This document shows positions 8,910 to 18,529 of a DNA stretch of 64,000 nt, one piece after another. How positions within the stretch are numbered: the first letter of the stretch is position 1; every line of letters begins with the position of its first letter. A model generated the notes under the pieces. That model ran no database searches, was not told the DNA's origin, and worked only from the letters and a program-made list of their open reading frames with translations. Origin of the DNA: Sporomusa acidovorans (GTDB lineage: Bacteria; Bacillota; Negativicutes; Sporomusales; Sporomusaceae); assembly GCF_002257695.2 (NCBI RefSeq), contig NZ_CP155571.1; one strand, 5' to 3'. The translations under genes and the position numbers were made by a program.

Positions 8910-10739
8910 GTGCGCATAGTGGTAAAACGCCGGGGACTTGTGGTTATCTTGTTGATCGGTTTGCTTGGTCTGTATAGTTTTCAACAAATGTATCCCCAGC
9001 CCAGTTTTTATTTGCGCGGACTTAGCTGGGGACTGGGAAGCACGGTGCTTGCTCTACTGCTGTTTTTTCTCAATCATGTACGGCGGAAACAGGAATGGCT
9101 TGCGCAGGAGGCCGAAAAAACCCAGGATGAAGCCTGTGAACGGATATTAATGCAAACGGCATCTAAAGTTCTGGAAGAAGCGGGCATTGGGGCGATTCTT
9201 AATTTTGTCTGCGAGCAATTGGTGACTGTTTTTGAGGTCTCGCTTGTGCGTGTCATTCTTAAAGAGGATAGCGACAATGTTAAGGTGAGTGCGGCAGCGG
9301 GAAAGTTGGCAGTAAAGAACGGGTGCAGTACATTAAATTGCACGGCTGCAGGGCCGTTAAGCGGATTTGCTATCAAGACAAGCACGCTTCAGGTAGTTCA
9401 AGACAAGACAAAGCTGGCATGTTGGCAGGCAAAGCTCTTGGCAGAATTGGGACTTGATGAGACCGAGTTTCAGTCAGAAATTGCACTGCCGCTTATATTA
9501 AAAGGCAATACAATAGGAGCGTTTTATCTCAGCAGCAATAGGCGAAATTATTGGGATAAGCGCATTGTGACCAGGCTGCAGCGCTTTTCCGATCAACTGA
9601 CAATTGCGATCAGCGCGGCCCAAGACCGCCAAAAGCTGAGTTTGTTGATTGCTGGTCTGGAGGCGGCCGCCAATGCCATTGTGATTACCGATAAAAACGG
9701 AAATGTGGAGTGGATTAACCCGGCATTTGCCGCCTTGACCGGTTATACGCAGAGTGAGGTTTCCGGGCAAGACCTGATGTACGTATCCGGTTATCGTGAT
9801 AAAAGTTTTTGCCAGCGCTTTTGGCAGCAGTTAAACTCAGACGGTGAGCCGTGGCGGGGAGAATTTGCCCATCAGCGGAAGGACGGCAGCCTCTACGAAG
9901 AGGTTATGACGATTACTCCGGTTACGAATAATCAGGGGGAAATCACAAACTTCATTGCCATTAAGGAAGATATAACTGAACAAAAAATGGCGGCAGCCTC
10001 AATGGCGAAGGCGAACGAAGTAAGGACGCAGGCCGAGAAACTGTCTTCGTTGGGAACCATGGCGGCCGGTCTGTCACATGAGATAAATCAGCCGCTCAAC
10101 TCAATCAAAATGATTGCCAGCGGAATGGTGTATGCATATCACAACGGTAAGGAGCGGCCGACGGCGGATATTATGCGCAATGTGGAGGAAATTTCCCGTC
10201 AGGCTGACCGCATTAATAATATTATTATTCATATGCGCAGCTTTATCCGACGGGATAAAAGCCAAGCAACTTATTGCAACGTTAATGAGGCCATTGAACA
10301 ATCACTGGCAATAATCGGCAGCCAACTGGCAGCTCACCGTATCAGAGTTCACAAGGAATTGACTGACAGACTGCCGCTGGTTTACGCTATATCAACCGCC
10401 CTTGAGGAACTTGTCGTGAATTTAGCGTCCAACGCCATGCAGGCACTGGATTCTATTGGGCGAACAGACAAGCAACTCGCCATCCGGACCTGGGCGGACA
10501 AAAATCATGTATATATTTGTGTTGCGGACAATGGGCCAGGCATAAAGGCTGCTTATAAAACCAAAGTGTTTGAACCGTTCTTTTCTACGAAGCCCGGCAG
10601 TGATAATCTGGGTTTGGGGTTATCAATTGTCCAATCCATAGTAACTTCCTGCCAGGGAACAATAGCCATTATTTCAGAAGAAAATGAAGGAGCCGCGTTT
10701 TTAATTACCTTTCCTGGCATAAGTGAAGAAGCTGTTTAG
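8910..10739 (+). CDS. Membrane PAS/GAF sensor histidine kinase
   Basis: This is the sensor of a two-component pair with the following response regulator. Two hydrophobic segments near residues 8-25 and 38-55 anchor it in the membrane with almost no extracytoplasmic loop. A GAF-like domain follows (about 85-240), then a PAS domain (about 245-365). The HisKA region has the phosphoacceptor H390 in LSHEINQPLN, and the HATPase has the N box (NLASNAMQALD), DNGPGI and GLGLSI. Such kinases sense cytosolic or redox signals; the ligand is unknown. The start is GTG at 8910. It ends with TAG, 11 bases before its partner. Confidence 0.9.
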   Translation: MRIVVKRRGLVVILLIGLLGLYSFQQMYPQPSFYLRGLSWGLGSTVLALLLFFLNHVRRKQEWLAQEAEKTQDEACERILMQTASKVLEEAGIGAILNFVCEQLVTVFEVSLVRVILKEDSDNVKVSAAAGKLAVKNGCSTLNCTAAGPLSGFAIKTSTLQVVQDKTKLACWQAKLLAELGLDETEFQSEIALPLILKGNTIGAFYLSSNRRNYWDKRIVTRLQRFSDQLTIAISAAQDRQKLSLLIAGLEAAANAIVITDKNGNVEWINPAFAALTGYTQSEVSGQDLMYVSGYRDKSFCQRFWQQLNSDGEPWRGEFAHQRKDGSLYEEVMTITPVTNNQGEITNFIAIKEDITEQKMAAASMAKANEVRTQAEKLSSLGTMAAGLSHEINQPLNSIKMIASGMVYAYHNGKERPTADIMRNVEEISRQADRINNIIIHMRSFIRRDKSQATYCNVNEAIEQSLAIIGSQLAAHRIRVHKELTDRLPLVYAISTALEELVVNLASNAMQALDSIGRTDKQLAIRTWADKNHVYICVADNGPGIKAAYKTKVFEPFFSTKPGSDNLGLGLSIVQSIVTSCQGTIAIISEENEGAAFLITFPGISEEAV

Positions 10740-10750
10740 GAGGTTAAAGG

Positions 10751-12223
10751 ATGGAGATGTTGCTGGTGGATGACGACAGGCACAGCCGGGAGGCGGTGGC
10801 CTGGTTCCTGCGCGAACAGGAACATACGGTAACGGAATGTGATCATGCGGAACAGGCGCTGACCAAATGGAAACAGGCCGATTATCCGTTGATCCTGTCG
10901 GATATTCAAATGCCGGGTATGACCGGAATCGATCTGGCTCAGGCAGTTACCGGGCAGACGGACGGCTGGCGGACCGATGTCGTTTTATTTACGGGTTATG
11001 GAGATATGAAAACGGCAGTAGCAGCTCTTCGGGCCGGCGCTTATGATTACCTGCTCAAACCGGTTGACGCCCAGGAACTGGCGGCCATTGTACAGCGCGT
11101 GTCGGAACACCAGGCTTTGCTGCGGGAGAACAGGGAGCTAACTGAGAATTTTGCAGCTCAGGTTCAGTCGGCAACAAAAAATACGGAACAAGAATTAACC
11201 CGCATGCGTAAGTTGGTGGCGGAGACGGTTATCGGCAATGTCGGGGTTTTTTCCGCGGGCATGCGCCAAGTCGTCGAGCTTGCGCAACGTTTTCATACAG
11301 ACAGGACGCTGACAGTGCTTATTCAGGGAGAGACAGGCACCGGCAAGGAGGTAGTGGCCCGCATTATTCATTACGGCTCTACGCTTAAAGCGCCGTCAGG
11401 ACCGCTTGTTGAACTTAACTGCGCCGCCATTCCCCATAATTTGTTTGAAAGCGAACTATTTGGCTACGAGGGCGGTTCCTTTAGCGGCAGTTTGGTTCGC
11501 GGGCAGAAGGGCAAACTTGATGCGGCGGCGGGGGGAACGCTGTTTTTGGATGAAATCGCGGAGATGCCGCCGGAAATGCAGGCAAAACTCCTCAGGGTCC
11601 TGGAGGCGAAAGAGTATTACCGTGTCGGTGGTTTAAAAAAAATAAAGGCAGATGTACGGATAATCTGTGCTACTAATGTTGACCTTGAAAAAAGAATGGA
11701 AACGGGTTTATTCCGGCGTGATCTTTATTATCGTTTAAAAATTGGTCATGTTGTGATTCCTCCCCTGAGAGCGCGGCGAGAGGAAATCGTACCGCTGGCC
11801 GAGATGTTTTTGCGGGATTTTGCCCAGTCCAAAAAGAAACGCTTTGCCGGCATCAGCAACGAGGCCAGGCTTCTTCTTAAGCAGTATGACTGGCCGGGCA
11901 ATGTGCGGGAGTTGCGCAATGCCATGGAATGGGCTGTTTTTATGTATGATGATACTGAGCTTAAGCCATTCCACCTGGAAAAAGCGGTCTGTGACTGCAG
12001 CGGGTCTTATTCGGGAGAAAAGGCGGCCGACGGTGCCAAGGAAAGACAAGTTGTACTGCCCCTGCCGGACGGGGGAATGTCATTAAAAGAATATAACGAT
12101 CTTATTATCCAGACGGTGCTTGCGGCCCATCAGGGCAATCAGAAAGCGACGGCCAACTACCTGGGTATGTCACTTAGGGCCTTGTGTTATCGACTGGAAC
12201 AAATGCGCAACAGAAATAAGTAA
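10751..12223 (+). CDS. NtrC-family response regulator with atypical GAFTGA loop
   Basis: The 490-residue protein has a receiver domain (phosphoacceptor D51 in LILSDIQMPGMTG), an AAA+ sigma-54-interaction domain with Walker A GETGTGKE at about 193-200 and a Fis-type helix-turn-helix near the C-terminus. The loop that normally reads GAFTGA and touches sigma-54 reads GSFSGS at residues 242-247. Proteins of this family with altered GAFTGA loops may not activate sigma-54 normally, so it may instead act as a sigma-70-type regulator or have relaxed contact. It follows the kinase by 11 bases and probably receives phosphate from it. Its targets are not evident here. Confidence 0.88.
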   Translation: MEMLLVDDDRHSREAVAWFLREQEHTVTECDHAEQALTKWKQADYPLILSDIQMPGMTGIDLAQAVTGQTDGWRTDVVLFTGYGDMKTAVAALRAGAYDYLLKPVDAQELAAIVQRVSEHQALLRENRELTENFAAQVQSATKNTEQELTRMRKLVAETVIGNVGVFSAGMRQVVELAQRFHTDRTLTVLIQGETGTGKEVVARIIHYGSTLKAPSGPLVELNCAAIPHNLFESELFGYEGGSFSGSLVRGQKGKLDAAAGGTLFLDEIAEMPPEMQAKLLRVLEAKEYYRVGGLKKIKADVRIICATNVDLEKRMETGLFRRDLYYRLKIGHVVIPPLRARREEIVPLAEMFLRDFAQSKKKRFAGISNEARLLLKQYDWPGNVRELRNAMEWAVFMYDDTELKPFHLEKAVCDCSGSYSGEKAADGAKERQVVLPLPDGGMSLKEYNDLIIQTVLAAHQGNQKATANYLGMSLRALCYRLEQMRNRNK

Positions 12224-12261
12224 CGTTAAAATCGGCTTGGTTGACAAAAGGGGCAGTGGAG

Positions 12262-13704
12262 ATGGGACGGATCAATTACCCGGAAGGCATACAACGTAAT
12301 CGGTTTAGCCAGAATAGCTGGAATCCGCTGGCACATGCTTCACTCTATTCTAAACTGCTTATTAGCTTATTTCTTGTGTTTTCGGTCACAATTTTGGCCG
12401 TGACTTATCAACTGGAAAAAAATATTGAAGAACGGCATATTGAACTGCTTAAGGATGAATTGCGCTCGCTAGCCGCTATTGCCGCCGTTACTATCAACGG
12501 CGATATTGTCGATAGTTTGCGTGAGCCGGAGCAGCAAACAACAGGGACATATCGCACGCTGAAAGAATCTTTAACGCGGTTTATGGCAGCCAACCGCAAT
12601 ATTCAGGATATCTATATTATGCGTAAAGGGCCGACGGCAGATCAGTTGTTTTTTGTCGTGGATGCTGATCCGGAAGAACCGGCTCCTTTTGGTGAATTGT
12701 ATGATGCGAAAACGGCACCGGATATGGTTGACGCTTTTCAGCAACCAGCGGTAGATCGTGAGTTTGTCACCGATAAATGGGGAGTAACCCTTTCCGGCTA
12801 TGCGCCGGTTAAGAACTCTTATGGCGAAAGTGTTGCTATTGTCGGCATAGACTTTGATGCGAACAGCCTCCGGGCAGGAATTGGCCAGCGGCGAGAGCAG
12901 ATGTTGCTTTATACAGTGCTGAGTATGGCTCTCATGCTGCTTATCAGTTTGGTTCTAGCCACAAGCATTGTTCGCCGGCTAAATCGGGTAAAGCGGGCTG
13001 TTGATATCATTTTGGAGAGTGACAGTCAGACAGAGCAAATTTACCGGGGGAAAGACGAAGTTAATTTGCTTGCTTCCCGGGTAAATAACCTGATAGAAAA
13101 AGTGGCTGTTGAAAAAGAACAAATACTTACTTCTATTATCATGGCATTGGTGAATACCTTAGAGGTAAGAGACCGGTATACCCACGGACATTCCGCGGAA
13201 GTTGCCGCAATAGCAACAGATATTATGAATAAATTAAGCCTGAGCGATACAGAAAAGTTTACAATAAATTTTGCCGCGCTGCTGCATGATATTGGCAAAA
13301 TTGGTATTGCCGATACCATTCTTAATAAAACCGGCAAGCTTACCGAGGAGGAATTTGCCATTATCAAGCGGCATCCTGCTATTGGTGCGAAAATCCTGGA
13401 AGGTATTCCGTCTATGAACCAAATCAGTCAGATCATAAAACATCATCATGAGCGCTATGACGGGAAAGGGTACCCGGACAAACTGACAGGCCGTGATATT
13501 CTTCTCGGGGCCCGGATCATTGCCGTGGCCGACAGCTTCCAGGCAATGATTTCTGACAGAACTTACCGGCAAGGGATGTCGCAAGCTGAGGCTATGGAAG
13601 AATTGGCTCGCAATAAGGGAACACAGTTTGATACCGATATTGTAGAGGTATTTTTGGACATATGTAAGACAAAGCAGTATAAGACGGATAATATACGTGC
13701 TTAA
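12262..13704 (+). CDS. Membrane HD-GYP domain phosphodiesterase
   Basis: The 480-residue protein probably hydrolyses cyclic di-GMP. A transmembrane helix near residues 35-55 is followed by an extracytoplasmic sensor region, a second helix near 220-240 and a HAMP-like linker. The C-terminal HD-GYP domain has HDIGKIGI, HHHERYDGKGYP and IIAVADSFQAM, the full metal and GYP signature. The ATG at 12262 has AAAGGGG 8 bases upstream and is preferred to a TTG at 12241. The gene is 38 bases after the response regulator and probably forms an operon with it, so the pair may set cyclic di-GMP levels in response to the sensor. Confidence 0.87.
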   Translation: MGRINYPEGIQRNRFSQNSWNPLAHASLYSKLLISLFLVFSVTILAVTYQLEKNIEERHIELLKDELRSLAAIAAVTINGDIVDSLREPEQQTTGTYRTLKESLTRFMAANRNIQDIYIMRKGPTADQLFFVVDADPEEPAPFGELYDAKTAPDMVDAFQQPAVDREFVTDKWGVTLSGYAPVKNSYGESVAIVGIDFDANSLRAGIGQRREQMLLYTVLSMALMLLISLVLATSIVRRLNRVKRAVDIILESDSQTEQIYRGKDEVNLLASRVNNLIEKVAVEKEQILTSIIMALVNTLEVRDRYTHGHSAEVAAIATDIMNKLSLSDTEKFTINFAALLHDIGKIGIADTILNKTGKLTEEEFAIIKRHPAIGAKILEGIPSMNQISQIIKHHHERYDGKGYPDKLTGRDILLGARIIAVADSFQAMISDRTYRQGMSQAEAMEELARNKGTQFDTDIVEVFLDICKTKQYKTDNIRA

Positions 13705-13735
13705 ACAATTCAAATTACGTGAACGATTTGCAGAT

Positions 13736-13776
13736 AACAAGCAAGAAATACGCGGCATGCGTGTTTCTTGCTTGTT
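13736..13776 (+). terminator. Strong hairpin after the HD-GYP gene
   Basis: AACAAGCAAGAAA pairs with TTTCTTGCTTGTT around an inner ACGC/GCGT stem. It has no clean U-tract but is long and nearly perfect. It separates the kinase/HD-GYP operon from cydAB. Confidence 0.6.
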
Positions 13777-13876
13777 GTGCTATGTATGGCCGAAACGGAC
13801 TAAGTTACTCAGATAGGCAATAAAACAATTTATTACGAATTATTTTTTATTAATATATTTTTTTAATGAATAACCA

Positions 13877-13906
13877 TTGACAAAAAATGGGTAGCAGCGG
13901 TAAAAT
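13877..13906 (+). promoter_or_regulatory. Sigma-A-type promoter of cydAB
   Basis: TTGACA at 13877-13882 and TAAAAT at 13901-13906 are separated by 18 bases, giving a leader of about 90 bases before cydA. The leader is partly self-complementary, but no known operator was recognised. Confidence 0.6.
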
Positions 13907-14001
13907 AAATTTAACATCTAGATGGTTTGCTTTGCCAGCTTTGGCCGGGCTGAGTTTGGCATTCTTGACTGCCAAGCAAAATAATTTGGGGAGGTAGAAG
14001 T

Positions 14002-15387
14002 ATGGAAGCGTTAATTTTATCCCGTTGGCAATTCGGGATAACGACAGTCTATCATTTTTTGTTTGTGCCGTTAACGTTAGGCTTGTCGCTTCTTGTAGCC
14101 ATTCTGGAAACTATCTATGTCTGCACTGGTAATGAAATGTATAAGAATCAGACTAAGTTCTGGGGAAAGCTATTTTTGATAAATTTTGCTATGGGTGTGG
14201 TCACAGGTATTGTCCAGGAGTTCCACTTCGGTATGAACTGGTCGGAATATTCCCGGTTTATGGGAGATATTTTCGGCGCGCCGCTGGCCATGGAAGCCCT
14301 TACAGCTTTTTACCTTGAATCGACTTTTCTGGGACTTTGGATTTTTGGCTGGGATCGTATACCAAAAGGGCTACATGCTGCCACGATGTGGATTGCGGCT
14401 TTAGCGACTAATTTATCGGCTTTTTGGATCTTAACGGCCAACTCTTTTATGCAATCGCCTGTAGGCTATATGATTAATAATGGCCGGGCAGAAATGACTG
14501 ATTTTGTTGCACTCATCACAAATCCTTATGTGCTTTACCAATTTCCGCACACCGTGCTATCAGGTCTGGTGACAGCCGGCTTTTTCCTTTTGGCGATTAG
14601 CGCGTATCATCTTCTGCGCCGGACTCATGTTGATTTTTTCCGGACGTCATTTAAACTGGGAATTGTCTGGACAGCGGTGAGCATGCTGTTGCTGCTGGGC
14701 AGCGGCCATGCCCAGACACAGTTTATCGCTAAAGCCCAGCCGATGAAACTGGCGGCTGCGGAAGCGTTATGGGAGACGGCAAGTCCCGCGCCTTTTGCTG
14801 TAGCAGCCGTTATTGATGAAGAGAACCGGACCAATCCGGTGGAACTAAAAATACCGGCGGTGTTGTCCATGTTGGTGGATAATAACCCCGCTACCGCAGT
14901 TAAGGGTATAAATGATATTGAAAAAGAGTATGTTGCCAAATACGGACCAGGTAATTATATCCCTGCCGTGACACCGGTATTTTGGAGTTTCCGGATTATG
15001 GTGGCTGCCGGCAGCGTGATGCTGCTTGTTGTGATGGCAGCAGGATTTCTGTGGTGGCGTGGCCAACTGGAAGCCAGGCCCTGCGTGCTGAAGGCCGTAT
15101 TATGGAGCCTGCCGCTGCCCTATATCGCCAATTCAACCGGCTGGTTTGTCGCCGAGGGTGGCCGGCAGCCGTGGATTGTATTTGGCTTGCAGCGGGTGGA
15201 CCAAGCGGTATCGCCCAACGTGAGCGCAGCAAGCGTTTGGATTTCTCTGATTGGTTTTACGCTGGTATATGCGCTATTGGCGGCAGCAGCTGTTTATCTG
15301 GTACAAAAATTTGTCCGGCAAGGGCCTGCGGCTAGCCAGGATCAACCGAGTAAACCGGCAGTGAAGGGGGCGGCATTATGGAACTAA
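14002..15387 (+). CDS. cydA: Cytochrome bd ubiquinol/menaquinol oxidase subunit I
   Basis: Subunit I carries the haems and the quinol site of cytochrome bd, a high-affinity terminal oxidase of the cytoplasmic membrane. In anaerobes it mainly removes oxygen. The 461-residue sequence starts MEALILSRWQFGITTVYHF, with H18 matching the haem b595 ligand, and has about nine hydrophobic helices. The short Q-loop form is typical of Firmicutes. GAGG precedes the ATG. It overlaps cydB by 10 bases. The exporter genes cydDC that support bd assembly are found separately at 33.7-37.1 kb. Confidence 0.95.
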   Translation: MEALILSRWQFGITTVYHFLFVPLTLGLSLLVAILETIYVCTGNEMYKNQTKFWGKLFLINFAMGVVTGIVQEFHFGMNWSEYSRFMGDIFGAPLAMEALTAFYLESTFLGLWIFGWDRIPKGLHAATMWIAALATNLSAFWILTANSFMQSPVGYMINNGRAEMTDFVALITNPYVLYQFPHTVLSGLVTAGFFLLAISAYHLLRRTHVDFFRTSFKLGIVWTAVSMLLLLGSGHAQTQFIAKAQPMKLAAAEALWETASPAPFAVAAVIDEENRTNPVELKIPAVLSMLVDNNPATAVKGINDIEKEYVAKYGPGNYIPAVTPVFWSFRIMVAAGSVMLLVVMAAGFLWWRGQLEARPCVLKAVLWSLPLPYIANSTGWFVAEGGRQPWIVFGLQRVDQAVSPNVSAASVWISLIGFTLVYALLAAAAVYLVQKFVRQGPAASQDQPSKPAVKGAALWN

Positions 15388-16382
15388 ATGTCGTATGGTT
15401 TATTTTGCTGACAGTTCTCTTTATCGGCTTTTTCTTCTTGGAGGGTTTTGACTATGGTGTGGGAATTTTGCTTCCCTTCCTGGGGAAAAATGACACCGAG
15501 CGGCGGGTAATAATCAATACGATCGGCCCAGTTTGGGATGGCAACGAGGTATGGATGATTACGGCCGGCGGGGCCATGTTTGCCGCTTTTCCGCATGTAT
15601 ATGCCACCTTGTTCAGTGGTTTTTACCTGGCCTTGTTTCTAATGCTGATGGCGCTTATTGTCCGGGGAGTTGCCTTTGAATTCAGAAGTAAAGACCAAAA
15701 CCCCGCATGGCGCAGCACCTGGGACTGGCTGATTTTTATCGGCAGTGCGATTCCGGCCGTGCTCTGGGGTGTAGCGGTGACCAATTTAATTCAGGGCGTG
15801 CCGATTGATGCCAATATGCAATATGTCGGCACATTCTTCGATTTACTCAGTCCTTATACATTGGTCGGCGGTGTCGCATTTTTTCTGGTATTTGCTTTTC
15901 ACGGGGCCCTGTATCTCACGCTTAAAACGGAGGGAGATATGGTCAAGCGGGCACGTAAGGCAGCTTTGCAGCTAGGGGTAGGGACAGCCGTGTTCTGTTT
16001 GGCGCTGGTTGGTCTGACCTATACGAATACGGATTTATTCGCCAGTGCCGGAGCGGGGAGTGCGCTTTTAGGAGCCGTTGTCCTGTTTGTCGGCGCTTAT
16101 GGCGGCGCTTACTGCAAGCGGCACGGATTTAGTTTTATTTTGAGCAGCCTGACGATTGCGTTTACGACAATTGCTTTCTTCTGGGGGCTATTCCCCCGGC
16201 TTATGGTGTCAAATCTCAACCCGGCCTGGAGTTTGACAATTACCAATGCAGCCTCTACGCCGTATACTTTGTCGATCATGACGGTTGCGGCCCTGCTGCT
16301 GGTACCGGTGGTGCTGGTGTATCAGGGCTGGGTTTATTGGATATTCCGTAAACGGGTTAACGACAAGAACCTGGAATATTAG
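15378..16382 (+). CDS. cydB: Cytochrome bd oxidase subunit II
   Basis: Subunit II is the haem-free membrane partner of CydA. The 334-residue protein is rich in transmembrane helices and begins with the family pattern FFLEGFDYGVGILLP (about residues 15-29), followed by the conserved GPVWDGNEVW segment. It starts inside the end of cydA, so the two are translated together, and it ends with TAG. The next gene starts 27 bases later, so the unknown six-gene cluster may be co-transcribed with cydAB. Confidence 0.95.
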   Translation: MELNVVWFILLTVLFIGFFFLEGFDYGVGILLPFLGKNDTERRVIINTIGPVWDGNEVWMITAGGAMFAAFPHVYATLFSGFYLALFLMLMALIVRGVAFEFRSKDQNPAWRSTWDWLIFIGSAIPAVLWGVAVTNLIQGVPIDANMQYVGTFFDLLSPYTLVGGVAFFLVFAFHGALYLTLKTEGDMVKRARKAALQLGVGTAVFCLALVGLTYTNTDLFASAGAGSALLGAVVLFVGAYGGAYCKRHGFSFILSSLTIAFTTIAFFWGLFPRLMVSNLNPAWSLTITNAASTPYTLSIMTVAALLLVPVVLVYQGWVYWIFRKRVNDKNLEY

Positions 16383-16409
16383 TGTTTGACGCAAACAGGT
16401 GGTGAAAAC

Positions 16410-18512
16410 ATGGAGCTTGGCGATGAGGATAAGGAATTTTTGCGGCAGTTGGCCTGGCTTTATCCGGCTGACTTTATGGTGGAAATTCGGCAGATGGCAG
16501 AGGCTTTGGTGCAAGAGCAACTAGCTGCCGGTGGACGTCAGAATATCCGTGAAATTGTGGCAACGATCATGGCCAGGCTTCAGCGTGAGGCCGAGGGCGA
16601 GACGGACGCTCAGGACGAGGCTGATACCGCAGCTAAGCAGGCGGCCGAAGAAGCTGTAAGGGAGAAGGTACTAAGTGCTTTACGAAACGGAGAAATCCAT
16701 CTGCCGGCAGGCATGGGGCCGGAGGTTATTAGACCGCTTGTTGACGCGCTTGCTGGCAGCGAACCCGGGATAGCCGGCCAGGCATGGCAGGCACTTAGCC
16801 GTCTGACCGACAGCGGAGCCATTGACAGACTATGCCAGCTGTGGGCGGATACCCGGCAACCGGAACTGGAAAGCCTTTTGCTTGCGGCCGGCTATCTGGC
16901 TTCACGGCCGCTTAGACTAAGGCTGTTAACCGTACTTAAGAGCGGGGCGGACCGAAGTATGCTGCGGGAAGGGCCGGACCTGATTCCCGAACTTTTGCTG
17001 GCGGTGGATGACGCCGACAGAACAATCGCCGGGCGTGCCCGGCGATTGCTTCTCACGTTAACGAACCGGCAGGCAATCGATGCCGTGTGTGAAGACGTAC
17101 TTGCCCACAGAGAGGAGCGTCTCAAAAACTGGGCGGTAATTGCCCGCTATACACCGGCGGCAGATACCAGGGCCGCGCTGTATTATTGTATTACCGGCCA
17201 ATGGAATAGGTATTATGCTTTGGACTGGCAGGAGACAAGACCCTTGCTGGCCAAAGCTTACCGTGAAGCTACAGCGACTGAGCGCCAACAGTTTTTGGCG
17301 GCTGCCCGCCAAGGCGGGCACAGTCTGTTATTGGCTGGCCTACTGCTCGAAGGGGGTTGTCGGGCCGATTATGAGGAAATTACGGATGAAGATTGGTCTA
17401 GTATGCTGGATGTGCTTACAGGGCAGGAACGGTGGCCGGAGCTATTCCGGCTTGCTTTGCGTGCACCGGTAAACTGGGCGGCCGAGTTTGTCCTGGCCCT
17501 GGAAAACACGCCTTGGCGCCCCAAACCGTGGGAATGTGCCGACAGAGAGCGGATCTTATCCGGTTGCCCGGCGTCAGGCAAAAATTTATTTGTACCTGAC
17601 GGGCGGCCGTTGATCGATTTGGAAGCGCCGGCGGTTCCGGTTCTGTTGGAATGTGCCGCTTTTCACCCTAACGGACGGCTGGTAGCCGGCGGCGGCAGCG
17701 ACGGGCGGCTGTGGCTATGGCAGATAGCCGGCGGCAAATTATGGCGGACGGTGAATTTGCATGACGCGGGAATTACCGCTGTCGCGTTTACCCCTGATGG
17801 CCGTTATTTGGTAACTGCCGGCCGGGATGCCAAGGTTCAGTTTTGGCAGTTTCCTGACATTAAATGGGTTAGCAGCATTAAGGGACAACCGGGATTGGTC
17901 CGGGCACTGGCGGCGGACCAGTGCGGTCAGGTCCTTGCGCTGGCGTGCGCCGGGGGAGTAGCACCGGCAAAGGCGTGGGCTTGGGATGGCGCCAATATGA
18001 ACATGCAGGGCCATTATCCGGGCAGTTTATTTTGTGCGGCGGCGGTATCTTTGGAACAACGAGTCGTAGTCGGCGGGGGCCGGGATGGCCGGGTCCGGAC
18101 CTATTCCCTGACTGGCGGCAAGCTGGGCAATAAACTTTGGACGGCTCATTCCGGACCGGTACAGAGGCTTTTTTCCAGCCAGGCCGGACAGGTGATTGTC
18201 AGTTGGGGAGAAGACAGTATAATCAAAGTATGGCGGGCGGATAGGGGCCAATTGTTATGGAGCCTTAAGGATGGTCGCAGGTTACTCGCGGTTGACCAAA
18301 ACGGAACTTTGGCGCTGTTGCAATCGCCGCCAGGGCTGCTTACCGTCAGGCAAATGCGTTTCAGCAAGCCGCTGGCGGCGGCTACCCATGAAGATTGGCG
18401 CCATGCGGCAGCTATCATGGCAGCCAGGGAAATCGAATCGGAAACCAGGCAGGCCGCTACTTTTCTTCATAGCCTGCTTACGCTGAAATTCCGCTATGAT
18501 ATCATGTTGTAG
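16410..18512 (+). CDS. HEAT-like/WD40 repeat protein (unknown function)
   Basis: The 700-residue protein has a charged N-terminal region, then alpha-helical repeats of HEAT type (about residues 100-330) and a C-terminal WD40-like beta-propeller (about 400-650). The propeller has repeats such as AAFHPNGRLVAGGGSDGRLWLW and VAFTPDGRYLVTAGRDAKVQFW, given here only as short type motifs: FHPNGRLVAGG and FTPDGRYLVTAG. No signal peptide or catalytic motif is visible, so a scaffold role is likely. The start is ATG 16410 after a GGTGGTG site. It is the first gene of a tight cluster (gaps of 4-19 bases) with an Hsp70-like ATPase, DUF1257, an AAA ATPase, DUF2997 and a radical SAM protein. Confidence 0.8.
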   Translation: MELGDEDKEFLRQLAWLYPADFMVEIRQMAEALVQEQLAAGGRQNIREIVATIMARLQREAEGETDAQDEADTAAKQAAEEAVREKVLSALRNGEIHLPAGMGPEVIRPLVDALAGSEPGIAGQAWQALSRLTDSGAIDRLCQLWADTRQPELESLLLAAGYLASRPLRLRLLTVLKSGADRSMLREGPDLIPELLLAVDDADRTIAGRARRLLLTLTNRQAIDAVCEDVLAHREERLKNWAVIARYTPAADTRAALYYCITGQWNRYYALDWQETRPLLAKAYREATATERQQFLAAARQGGHSLLLAGLLLEGGCRADYEEITDEDWSSMLDVLTGQERWPELFRLALRAPVNWAAEFVLALENTPWRPKPWECADRERILSGCPASGKNLFVPDGRPLIDLEAPAVPVLLECAAFHPNGRLVAGGGSDGRLWLWQIAGGKLWRTVNLHDAGITAVAFTPDGRYLVTAGRDAKVQFWQFPDIKWVSSIKGQPGLVRALAADQCGQVLALACAGGVAPAKAWAWDGANMNMQGHYPGSLFCAAAVSLEQRVVVGGGRDGRVRTYSLTGGKLGNKLWTAHSGPVQRLFSSQAGQVIVSWGEDSIIKVWRADRGQLLWSLKDGRRLLAVDQNGTLALLQSPPGLLTVRQMRFSKPLAAATHEDWRHAAAIMAAREIESETRQAATFLHSLLTLKFRYDIML

Positions 18513-18529
18513 CAATTGGGGTGATCATT

